Below, one piece after another: positions 15,471 through 21,530 of a stretch of 21,530 bases of DNA (within the stretch, counting starts at the first letter, position 1; the number at the start of each line of letters is the position of its first letter). Position numbers and translations under genes: made by a program. This DNA is from JAYSFC01 sp041913505 (lineage in GTDB: Bacteria > Pseudomonadota > Gammaproteobacteria > Burkholderiales > Burkholderiaceae_C), in assembly GCA_041913505.1 (NCBI GenBank), contig JAYSFC010000057.1, forward strand, positions 1-21,530, written 5' to 3'. The notes under the pieces are model-generated. The model made no database searches, was not told where the DNA came from, and saw only the letters and a list, made by a program, of their open reading frames with translations.

Positions 15471-16037
15471 TCAGAAGAGCTCCAGCTCGCCCGAGTTCAC
15501 GGGCTGCTCCTCGGCATGCCAGTCGAAATCCATGGGCTCGTAGGCCCGCACGCACATCGAGGCGTGCAGTCGCAGGTCTGCCGGAAGGTCGATGCAAAAG
15601 TGCTGCAGGTGCTGGGCGCCGAGTTGCTCGAAGTACGGCAGGCTGCGGATGTCGAGGATCTGCGGCGTCGAGAGCCCCAGGCCGTTGTAGAACGCGCCCA
15701 GCTCGCGGTTGATGGTGCCGCAGCACATGTTGCCGCTCTCGCAGATGGCGTCGATGAAATCCTGGTGGGTCATCGCCTGCGGGGACTTGCGTCCGAGCTG
15801 CGCCATGTAGGCCTTCAGGGGCTCCGACTCGTCGAAATGCAATGCGGTGACGATGCGGAACGTGTACGAGGCAATGGAGAGCACCGCCATGCGGGTGCTG
15901 CGGCGGCGGTCCAACTGGTCTGCGGGGGCTATGACGGCTTCGGCGGCGTTGCCGGCGATGCCGTGGCGCAGGCCGAGCTCCATCATGCGGTTCAGGCTGT
16001 CCCGGGTGCGGGACGTGATCTCGGGAAGCTGGCTCAT
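15471..16037 (-). CDS. CheX/CheC-like chemotaxis phosphatase-family protein
   Basis: These 188 residues carry D96-x3-E100-x2-N103-x21-P125 (DAICESGN and later STP). This is close to the D/S-x3-E-x2-N-x22-P signature of the CheC/CheX/FliY phosphatases, in which the E and N act on phospho-CheY. G107 follows the N as in the family. An N-terminal helical extension (about 1-45) is unusual for CheX. The C-terminus ends in acidic ELELF. The ATG overlaps the stop of the mini-receptor gene by four bases, and a receiver gene follows. Its obvious substrate is the CheY-like protein encoded next to it. The family call comes from the motif and context; overall similarity to textbook CheX is low. Confidence 0.65.
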   Translation of the reverse strand: MSQLPEITSRTRDSLNRMMELGLRHGIAGNAAEAVIAPADQLDRRRSTRMAVLSIASYTFRIVTALHFDESEPLKAYMAQLGRKSPQAMTHQDFIDAICESGNMCCGTINRELGAFYNGLGLSTPQILDIRSLPYFEQLGAQHLQHFCIDLPADLRLHASMCVRAYEPMDFDWHAEEQPVNSGELELF

Positions 16038-16741
16038 GCGCTAAGTGCCGCCTGCACCTTTTGGTTCGTGAGTTCGAGGCCGATGGCGGCGTTGATGACC
16101 ATCTTGCCGCCGGCCTGCATGTCCTGGAAAACCGTCGTGGCGATCAGGTCGTTCTTGTAGAGGTTGTCGCGGTAGTGCTTGGCCAGTGTTTCGGCGCGCA
16201 CCGACAGCGTGCGCATCTCGTTGGCCACCACCGCGAAACCCTGGCCCGCGGTGCCGGCGCGCGCGGCCTCGATGGAGGCGTTGAGCGCCACGATGACCAT
16301 CTGCGAGACGATGCGCGCGAACTCGTCGTTCTTCTGGTGCATGTCCTTGTTGTGGGCGACGAGCTGGCTCATGTCGGCATGCCAGCGCTCGAAAGTCTTG
16401 CTGATGCCCTGCAGCTCGGTGAGCGACCCCGAGAGCGTGCGCGTGTGGGTCATGGCGCCGTTGACGAGCGCCTGTGTCTTGGCCTGGGCGTTGTACTCCA
16501 GCGCCTGGAGCTCGTTCGGCAGGCGCTGCTGCTCCTGGTCGAGCGCGTGGCTGGCGCGCTGCAGCTCGTACTGCAGGTGTTCGAGCTCGGCCTGCAGCTG
16601 CGCTTCGCGCTGGGTGGGGCCGTCGTCGATGATGACGGCTTGCGCGTCGGCCGCATGCTGCCGCGCCATGCGCGCGATCCACCAGAACGACACGCAAGCG
16701 CATGCCACGACGCCGCCTGCAAAAGATATCAGCATTTCCAT
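16034..16741 (-). CDS. Mini methyl-accepting chemotaxis protein-like signalling protein
   Basis: This 235-residue protein has one N-terminal membrane helix (about 3-22) and a long coiled coil (about 40-135). A short receptor-tip segment (about 140-183) includes ALNASIEAARAG and GQGFAVVANEMR. It lacks a periplasmic domain, a HAMP domain, and most of the methylation helices of a full receptor. Compared with the MCP at 6184-7686, the tip residues F223, T225 and N226 of that protein are replaced here by S146, M148 and V149. The start at 16741 is chosen for GGAG nine bases before it; the open frame extends 15 codons upstream into the kinase gene. It lies 22 bases after the kinase and overlaps the CheX-like gene by four bases (ATGA). 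It may act as a scaffold or regulator of the kinase. Confidence 0.82.
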   Translation of the reverse strand: MEMLISFAGGVVACACVSFWWIARMARQHAADAQAVIIDDGPTQREAQLQAELEHLQYELQRASHALDQEQQRLPNELQALEYNAQAKTQALVNGAMTHTRTLSGSLTELQGISKTFERWHADMSQLVAHNKDMHQKNDEFARIVSQMVIVALNASIEAARAGTAGQGFAVVANEMRTLSVRAETLAKHYRDNLYKNDLIATTVFQDMQAGGKMVINAAIGLELTNQKVQAALSA

Positions 16742-16763
16742 GGTGCGATGCTCCGGCGGTCCA

Positions 16764-19088
16764 TCAGCGCTGCGTGCGCAGTGCAAACCGTGCAGGCAGG
16801 TGGATCAGGATGTCGAAGGCGCGGTAGGCGCTGGCCGACGCAGCGCGCAGCCGCAGTGCGATGTCGCCGCCATGGGCCGCCACGAAGGCCTTGACCGCGT
16901 CCATGCCCACGCCGCGGCCCGATACGGCCGTGACGGCGGAGGCCGTGGAGAACCCTGGCTCGAAGATGAGCTGCGCGAGGGCCTCGTCGCCGGGTTCCTC
17001 GTGGGCAGCGAGCAATCCGGCTTCGAGTGCCTTGGCACGGATGCGGTCGAGATTCAGGCCCCGTCCGTCGTCGGCCATGCGCAGCTGCAGCGCCTCGGTG
17101 TGCAGTGCCATGTCGATCACGATCTGGCCGGCTGCGGGCTTGCCTTCGCGCACGCGGTCCGGGGCCTCTTCAATGCCGTGGTCCATGGCGTTACGCAGCA
17201 GGTGCGTGAACACGTTGCGCAGCATGTCCGCGATCTCATGGCGCAGGGCGATACCCTCGTCGTTCACCTGCACCACGGGGGCTTCCTTGTCGAGCTCGTT
17301 GGCCAGCGAAGGCAGGGAGGCGAGGGTGCCGCTCAGCGCATCGGCCAGGCGCACGCTGGACCACAGTTGCAGCGCATGGGCCGCTTCGGTGGCCGCGGCC
17401 TGCAGTGCCGGTGCATCGGCGGCCTGGGCCGCGCCGTGCAGGCGCTCGGCCAGGGCCTGCATTTCAGGGCGCGGCGGCACGATGCCCTGGTGGGCGGTAT
17501 CCGTGCCGCGCTCGCGCAGCTTGACGGCCTCGATGCTCTGGTAGATGCCCAGCATGTCTTGCACGGCGGCCAGGTCCGCGAGCAGGGCCCCGGTGTCCCA
17601 GGCGCCCGCGTCCTGGCGCAGGGCGTCGTAGCGCTGCTCAGCCGCATGCGCCACGTCGGCCAGCTGCAGCAGGCCGTAGGTGCGCGCATTGCCCTTGACG
17701 GTGTGCATGTTGCGAAACAGCTCGGCCACGGCCGCGGGGCGGGCCTCGGTGTTCTCCGCGGCCTTGCGCACGAGGCGCTCGTTGGCTTGCAGAAAGGCGG
17801 AGGTGCTGGCCACGAAGGACTGGAACTTGGCGCGCTCCACGGACAGGATCTCGCCAATGATGGCCAGCTCCTGTTGCTGCGCTTGCGCGGCGCGTGCGAG
17901 CTGGCGCAGCTCGGTCACGTCGCGGATGCAGAGCATGAGCCGCTCGATCGTGCCGTGCTCATTGGTGATGGGCGACCAGCCCAGCTCCCAGGTGCGGGTG
18001 CTGCCGTCTGGCTGCGTGCGCACGATCTCGCGTGGCAGCAGGTGGGCGTTGAAGTCGAAATTCATCGCGTCTTCGCCGATGCACGCACCCACGGCGGCCA
18101 AGGCCTGGTCTGCGGTATCGGCGCTGAGCTGGGCACCCGCGAAGACCACGTCCTCCACGGGGCGGCCGGCAAGGTCGCGCGTGCCCAGCAGGGTGGCCAG
18201 GTGTTCAGAAAACTCGGGGTGGATGCGCCCGCCGGCCTGCAGCGTCAGGATGCCTTGCGGGATGTAGTGCAGCATGGCCTGGATGTCGGCGCTTTTCTGG
18301 CGCACGAGCTCGCTGCTCTGCTGGATCTTCTCGATCATCGTGTTGAAGGCCATGATCGAGCGGCCGATCTCGTCCTGGCGCGCCACGGGCACGCGGTGCG
18401 TGAAGTCCTGGCTCGCGGCGATGGCGGTCATCTTGCGCTCCATCTCGCCGATGGGGTGGATGATCTGGCGGTACAGCAGGGTGCCGATGAAGGCGAGGCC
18501 CAGCACCGAAACCACGGTGACCACCGCGAGCGTGGCGCTGGTGTTGGTGAGGTTCTGGTTGAGCGCCTCGATGGCCTGGTCCTTGCTGCGGCGCTTTTCC
18601 ACCTGCACGGCGTCGATCATCTGGCCCTGCTCGCGCAGGTACTGGTCCACGGTGGCCGCCATGGTGGCCTCGGCCGCGTCCTGCTGGCCCGCGAGCTTGA
18701 AGCGCGCGGTGTCGTCGATGGCCGCGAAGTAGTTGTCCAGGCTCTGTTGTGCTTCCTGGATCAGGCCACGCTGCGCGGGGCTGTCGGCCTGCCGCAGCTG
18801 GGTATCCAGCGCCTTCTGCAGCTCGGCCTTGCGCGTGCTCAGCTCCCCGTGCAGGCGCTGGGCGGCGTCTTTGTCGGGCGCGGCGACCATCGAGAGCGTG
18901 GCGATCTGGATGTCCTTGAGCCGTCCCATGAGCTCTACCGACTGGATGGTGCTGGGCACCACGCCCTCGGTCACGGACTTGACCTCCTGCGCACCCTGGT
19001 GCGACTGGTAGAGCGCGAAGCCACCGATAGCCCCCAACGCCGCGAAGGTGAGGGCGATGAGAAGGACAATGCGTTGTCGTACGGTCAT
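16764..19088 (-). CDS. Membrane-bound CheA-like hybrid sensor kinase (4HB-HAMP-PAS-Hpt-ATPase)
   Basis: This 774-residue protein joins a receptor front end to a CheA-type catalytic end. A membrane helix (7-27), a helical periplasmic domain of 4HB_MCP type (28-185), a second helix (186-206) and HAMP (207-260) come first. A PAS domain (about 265-395) follows. A histidine phosphotransfer-like segment (about 420-520) has H462 in NMHTVKGNARTYG, a CheA P1-like phosphorylation site. The ATPase domain (about 580-768) shows CheA-like boxes: LLRNAMDHG (N633), MADDGRGLN (671-679), FEPGFST and GRGVGMD (724-730). The protein ends right after this domain, so the CheW-like P5 domain is missing. There is also no classical HisKA dimer motif. 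It is the first gene of the operon, with no clear Shine-Dalgarno. The stimulus is unknown. Confidence 0.88.
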   Translation of the reverse strand: MTVRQRIVLLIALTFAALGAIGGFALYQSHQGAQEVKSVTEGVVPSTIQSVELMGRLKDIQIATLSMVAAPDKDAAQRLHGELSTRKAELQKALDTQLRQADSPAQRGLIQEAQQSLDNYFAAIDDTARFKLAGQQDAAEATMAATVDQYLREQGQMIDAVQVEKRRSKDQAIEALNQNLTNTSATLAVVTVVSVLGLAFIGTLLYRQIIHPIGEMERKMTAIAASQDFTHRVPVARQDEIGRSIMAFNTMIEKIQQSSELVRQKSADIQAMLHYIPQGILTLQAGGRIHPEFSEHLATLLGTRDLAGRPVEDVVFAGAQLSADTADQALAAVGACIGEDAMNFDFNAHLLPREIVRTQPDGSTRTWELGWSPITNEHGTIERLMLCIRDVTELRQLARAAQAQQQELAIIGEILSVERAKFQSFVASTSAFLQANERLVRKAAENTEARPAAVAELFRNMHTVKGNARTYGLLQLADVAHAAEQRYDALRQDAGAWDTGALLADLAAVQDMLGIYQSIEAVKLRERGTDTAHQGIVPPRPEMQALAERLHGAAQAADAPALQAAATEAAHALQLWSSVRLADALSGTLASLPSLANELDKEAPVVQVNDEGIALRHEIADMLRNVFTHLLRNAMDHGIEEAPDRVREGKPAAGQIVIDMALHTEALQLRMADDGRGLNLDRIRAKALEAGLLAAHEEPGDEALAQLIFEPGFSTASAVTAVSGRGVGMDAVKAFVAAHGGDIALRLRAASASAYRAFDILIHLPARFALRTQR

Positions 19089-19113
19089 GGGGAAGTGCGC
19101 GCCGCGCCATTAA

Positions 19114-19130
19114 CAATTTGATGCAAATTG
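19114..19130 (-). promoter_or_regulatory. 17-bp perfect inverted repeat upstream of the kinase operon
   Basis: CAATTTG-ATG-CAAATTG is a perfect seven-bp inverted repeat with a three-base spacer. It ends 26 bases before the kinase ATG, in an AT-richer pocket, and is placed where a repressor would block transcription. No regulator gene is adjacent, and I see no convincing -35/-10 pair around it. Confidence 0.4.
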
Positions 19131-19305
19131 TGTGGCGGGCTCGATGGCAGCTTCGTGACAACGGTAGTTTCCCTATTGCCAGCAGCGGTTCATGCACCCG
19201 AGCAAGGCGTGGGCCTTAATGACCCTGGCTTCTTATTACTTAATAATTCGATAGTTAGCGCTTTTATAGCGGTGCGCTACATTTCGTTTCCATTCCTCTT
19301 CTTCA

Positions 19306-19339
19306 GCGCCGCCGCCAGGCCCGGGCCTGGTGGCGGCGC
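19306..19339 (+). promoter_or_regulatory. GC-rich 34-base near-perfect palindrome just before metN
   Basis: The two 17-base halves are reverse complements except for one position, which would pair as G-U in RNA. The centre is CCCGGG. The hairpin ends 12 bases before the metN ATG, and no T-run follows, so it is not a standard terminator. No Shine-Dalgarno is visible between it and the start codon. A role in controlling metN translation or mRNA stability is possible. Confidence 0.45.
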
Positions 19340-19351
19340 ATCGTTTCCATC

Positions 19352-20407
19352 ATGATCGATCTTCGGGGCATCACCCAGATTTACCAGGGCCCGCAAGGCC
19401 CGGTCGAGGCTCTGCGCGGCATCGACCTGCACATCACGCCGGGCGAGGTGTTCGGCATCATCGGCAAGAGCGGCGCGGGCAAGAGTTCGCTGGTGCGCGT
19501 CATCAACCTGCTGAACCGGCCCACGAAGGGCGAGGTGGTCGTCGCGGGGCGCGACCTCACGAAACTGGGCGAGGCCCAGCTGCGCGAGGCGCGGCGCGAC
19601 ATCGGCATGGTGTTCCAGCATTTCAACCTGCTGTCCTCGCGCACGGTGTTCGGCAACGTGGCGCTGCCGCTTGAACTCGCGGGCATGGACAAGGCTGCCA
19701 TTGCCCAGCGCGTGGGCCCGCTGCTCGAGCTCGTGGGCCTGTCGCACCTGGCCGACCGCTTTCCCGCGCAGATCAGCGGTGGGCAGAAGCAGCGCGTAGG
19801 CATTGCGCGCGCGCTGGCCAGCCGCCCCAAGGTGCTGCTGTCCGACGAGGCCACTTCGGCGCTCGACCCCGAAACCACGCGCTCCATCCTCGACCTGCTG
19901 CGCCAGGTGAACCGCGAGCTGGGCGTGACGGTGGTGCTCATCACGCACCAGATGCAGGTCATCAAGCAGATCGCCGACCGCGTGGCCGTGATCGACGCGG
20001 GCCGCATCGTCGAGATGGGGCCCGTGCTCGACGTGTTCACGCGCCCTCAGCAGGCCATCACCAAGAGCCTCATCGACGAAATCGTGCCGCAGGAGCTGCC
20101 GGCGAGCGTGATGGAGCACGTGCGCCACCTCTCGTCGCAGCTGGGCAGCGCGGGGCAGGGCGATGTGGGGCAACTGCTGCGCCTGTCGTACTCGGGCGAG
20201 CGTGCGTACCAGCCCATACTGTCGCGCCTGATCCGCGACCACGAGCTGCAACTGTCCATCCTGCACGGCCAGATCGACGAAATCCAGGACCAGACCTTCG
20301 GCTCGCTCGCGGTCTACGCGAGCGGCGACGGCGGGCGCCTTGGGGCCGCCATCGCGCAGCTGCGCGCATCGGGCGTGCTGGTCGAGGAAGTCAAGGAAGG
20401 GGTGTGA
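19352..20407 (+). CDS. metN: Methionine ABC transporter ATP-binding protein MetN
   Basis: MetN is the ATPase of the MetNIQ high-affinity methionine importer, on the cytoplasmic face of the inner membrane. In 351 residues the nucleotide-binding domain has Walker A GKSGAGKS (38-45), the Q-loop FQH (88-90), signature ISGGQKQRV (141-149), Walker B VLLSDE (161-166) followed by ATSALDPETT, and the switch histidine in LITHQMQ. From about residue 265 a C-terminal NIL-type domain follows, which in E. coli MetN binds methionine and inhibits transport. TSALDPETT and the presence of this domain identify MetN rather than a general amino-acid ATPase. No in-frame start lies upstream of the chosen ATG. The gene is three bases from metI. 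Confidence 0.95.
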   Translation: MIDLRGITQIYQGPQGPVEALRGIDLHITPGEVFGIIGKSGAGKSSLVRVINLLNRPTKGEVVVAGRDLTKLGEAQLREARRDIGMVFQHFNLLSSRTVFGNVALPLELAGMDKAAIAQRVGPLLELVGLSHLADRFPAQISGGQKQRVGIARALASRPKVLLSDEATSALDPETTRSILDLLRQVNRELGVTVVLITHQMQVIKQIADRVAVIDAGRIVEMGPVLDVFTRPQQAITKSLIDEIVPQELPASVMEHVRHLSSQLGSAGQGDVGQLLRLSYSGERAYQPILSRLIRDHELQLSILHGQIDEIQDQTFGSLAVYASGDGGRLGAAIAQLRASGVLVEEVKEGV

Positions 20408-20410
20408 GCG

Positions 20411-21076
20411 ATGTTTGAGAATTTTTCGGAAATGATGCTGGAGCTGTTCGCCACCTCGCTGTGGGAGACGCTCGTCATGGTGGGCATCTCGGGCGTGGTG
20501 GGTGCGCTCATCGGCATTCCGCTGGGCGTGTTTTTGCGCCTCACGGACCAGGGCGGCGTGCTGGAGAACGGCCCGCTCAACAAGACGGTGGGCTGGATCG
20601 TGAACGCCGTGCGCTCCACGCCGTTCATCATCCTGCTGGTGGCCATCATCCCGTTCACGCGTTTCATCACGGGCTCGTCCATCGGCACGGCCGCGGCCGT
20701 GGTGCCGCTGACCATCGCGGCCGCGCCGTTCGTGGCGCGCCTGGTGGAGGCCTCGCTGCGCGAGGTGGACAACGGCCTCATCGAGGCCGCCCAGGCCATG
20801 GGCGCCACCACGGGCCAGATCGTGTGGAAGGTGCTGCTGCCCGAGGCGCTGCCCGGCATCGTGGCCGGCCTCACCATCACCTTCGTGAGCCTCACGGGCT
20901 ACTCGGCCATGGCTGGCGCCATCGGCGGCGGGGGCCTGGGCGACCTGGGCATCCGTTACGGCTACCAGCGCTTCCTGCCCGACGTGATGCTGGCCGTGGT
21001 CGTCGTGCTGATCTTCTTCGTGCAGGCCGTGCAAAGCCTGGGCGACTGGGCCGTGCGGCGCCTGAGCCACCGCTGA
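20411..21076 (+). CDS. metI: Methionine ABC transporter permease MetI
   Basis: MetI forms the transmembrane channel of the MetNIQ importer. The 221 residues contain five hydrophobic segments, roughly 18-42, 68-86, 92-112, 148-172 and 192-210. The cytoplasmic EAA coupling loop EAAQAMGATTGQIVWKVLLP is at 125-144, the contact to MetN. The glycine-rich AGAIGGGGLGDLGIRYGYQ is typical of MetI. The ATG follows the metN stop by three bases, with AAGGAAGG about nine to sixteen bases before it. The gene is followed by a strong hairpin before metQ. Confidence 0.95.
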   Translation: MFENFSEMMLELFATSLWETLVMVGISGVVGALIGIPLGVFLRLTDQGGVLENGPLNKTVGWIVNAVRSTPFIILLVAIIPFTRFITGSSIGTAAAVVPLTIAAAPFVARLVEASLREVDNGLIEAAQAMGATTGQIVWKVLLPEALPGIVAGLTITFVSLTGYSAMAGAIGGGGLGDLGIRYGYQRFLPDVMLAVVVVLIFFVQAVQSLGDWAVRRLSHR

Positions 21077-21078
21077 AT

Positions 21079-21145
21079 AATTGCTATGAGAATAAGAGCT
21101 TCGGGCGCTTGTAGGGCAAGCGCCCGAAGCTCTTTTTGCTTGAGA
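21079..21145 (+). repeat. Dispersed repeat copy C, between metI and metQ
   Basis: AGCT (21097-21100) and AGCT (21128-21131) are 27 bases apart, and GCGCTTG (21105-21111) has the same spacing from the first box as in copy A. Here the element is nearly a perfect palindrome and folds as the hairpin at 21094-21134. It starts right after the metI stop codon. Confidence 0.6.
21094..21137 (+). terminator. Strong hairpin with T-run after metI
   Basis: A perfect 18-bp stem (21094-21111 with 21117-21134), loop TAGGG and a five-T run (21133-21137) have the form of an intrinsic terminator. Since metQ lies downstream on the same strand, it would separate metNI transcripts from metQ, or reduce read-through. 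Confidence 0.75.
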
Positions 21146-21208
21146 AATCGGAAGCCGCAGCCCTGTCCAGAAGTGAACGCTGCGGTGGTCGCTGGCGACT
21201 TTATTGTT

Positions 21209-21236
21209 TTGGCGCCTAAAGAAATGAAAATATATT
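21209..21236 (+). promoter_or_regulatory. Candidate promoter for metQ
   Basis: TTGGCG (21209-21214, four of six), a 16-base spacer and TATATT (21231-21236, five of six) lie in an AT-rich stretch about 60 bases before the metQ start and downstream of the metI terminator. This suits separate, stronger expression of the binding protein. No methionine-repressor site was recognised. Confidence 0.4.
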
Positions 21237-21297
21237 CTTTCAGGTGTTAAGAGGGCGCGCTTACCATGGCGCAATCGTTGTCTACAAGGTGTTTCCC

Positions 21298-21530
21298 GTG
21301 AACAAGCGCTCCCTGCTCCAATCGACCCTCGCGCTGGCCCTGGCGGCTGGTTTCTCGTCCGGCGTGCTCGCACAGGACAAGCCCCTCAAGATCGGCGTGA
21401 CGGCCGGCCCCCACGCCCAGATCTTCGAGCAGGTGAGGAAAGTGGCCGAGAAGGACGGCCTCAAGATCCAGATCGTCGAGTTCAGCGACTACGTGCAGCC
21501 CAACGCCGCCCTGGCCGCCGGCGACCTGGA
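21298..21530 (+). CDS. metQ: Methionine-binding protein MetQ/NlpA family (5' part only; runs off the window)
   Basis: MetQ binds methionine in the periplasm and delivers it to MetNI. The visible 77 residues begin at a GTG with AAGG eight bases upstream; an in-frame GTG nine bases earlier overlaps that site and is less likely. A signal peptide (MNKRSLLQSTLALALAAGF and on to about residue 24) ends in VLA-QD, a signal peptidase I type site. The lipobox cysteine of E. coli MetQ is missing. The mature part opens LKIGVTAGPHAQIFEQV, typical of the NlpA family, and continues with IVEFSDYVQPNAALAAGDL. The distance from metI is 221 bases, occupied by copy C and a candidate promoter. Confidence 0.9.
   Translation, partial: MNKRSLLQSTLALALAAGFSSGVLAQDKPLKIGVTAGPHAQIFEQVRKVAEKDGLKIQIVEFSDYVQPNAALAAGDL

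Larger units (their letters stand above)
19089..19351. other. Divergent intergenic region between the kinase operon and metNIQ
   Basis: These 263 bases are clearly AT-richer than the flanking genes, especially 19111-19130 and 19230-19270. They should contain the promoters of both divergent operons. Visible elements are the 17-bp inverted repeat (19114-19130), a looser TAGCGC/GCGCTA inverted repeat (19256-19279), and the GC-rich hairpin (19306-19339). I see no riboswitch that I can name and no small gene. Confidence 0.6.

Noticed and set aside
16179..19121. A 980-codon plus-strand open frame opposite the kinase and mini-receptor genes
   Set aside because: It is low-complexity, without motifs, and opposite genes with conserved catalytic sequences.
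19230..19286. A fourth, degenerate copy of the dispersed repeat upstream of metN (TAGCGC ... GCGCTA)
   Set aside because: It has a GCGCTT core and inverted arms in an AT-rich setting but lacks the AGCT to RGCT 27-base spacing of the other three copies. Similarity is too weak to claim.
19277..21373. A 698-codon open frame opposite metN and metI
   Set aside because: It is rich in H, R, A and Q, matches no domain, and covers two well-defined transporter genes on the other strand.
1..21530. tRNA or rRNA genes, CRISPR arrays, insertion sequences, prophage or attachment sites
   Set aside because: None was seen by reading. The base composition is even and all gaps are short, apart from the AT-richer regulatory regions around metNIQ.

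Overview
The window is GC-rich, densely packed proteobacterial chromosome. Gene content and protein signatures point to a betaproteobacterium of the family Comamonadaceae (Acidovorax/Diaphorobacter-like). The evidence is a succinylase-type lysine cluster, a cysteine-type intracellular PHA depolymerase, a stand-alone RnfB-like ferredoxin, and three copies of a dispersed repeat of a type I associate with this family. The genus is an inference; no rRNA or tRNA gene is present to settle it. No phage, insertion sequence or CRISPR array was seen.

Layout. (1) 1-6014, all minus strand: the 5' part of an ABC-F protein (YheS type), then a tight run that reads, in transcription order, dapC, dapD, a PilU-type pilus retraction ATPase, dapE and prmB. 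This makes the DAP/lysine branch plus a ribosomal protein methyltransferase, with a motility ATPase lodged between dapD and dapE. (2) 6184-7686, plus strand: a methyl-accepting chemotaxis protein (MCP) with no periplasmic sensor but a Cache-like domain at its cytoplasmic C-terminus. (3) 7696-10895, minus strand: RnfB-like ferredoxin, PhaZ depolymerase, and a RelA/SpoT-type alarmone synthetase with an extra C-terminal domain. (4) 11021-13825, plus strand: a CHASE-PAS-GGDEF-EAL c-di-GMP enzyme, convergent with dusA (13853-14887, minus).

(5) 15042-19088, minus strand, is the most unusual part. It is a four-gene operon that reads: a membrane 4-helix-bundle/HAMP/PAS kinase with a histidine phosphotransfer segment and a CheA-type ATPase domain but no CheW-like domain; a 235-residue mini-receptor with an altered signalling tip; a CheX/CheC-like phosphatase; and a single-domain CheY. 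Kinase, receptor-like partner, phosphatase and response regulator are all present, while CheW, CheR and CheB are absent. It looks like a self-contained chemosensory-like phosphorelay, and I do not recognise it as a described system. A 17-bp perfect inverted repeat lies just upstream of its first gene.

(6) 19352-21530, plus strand: the methionine ABC importer metN-metI-metQ (metQ runs off the window). A long GC-rich hairpin sits just before metN, and a repeat-derived perfect 18-bp hairpin separates metI from metQ.

All intergenic gaps are under 300 bases. The largest (19089-19351 and 21077-21297) are AT-richer and hold the regulatory candidates listed below.
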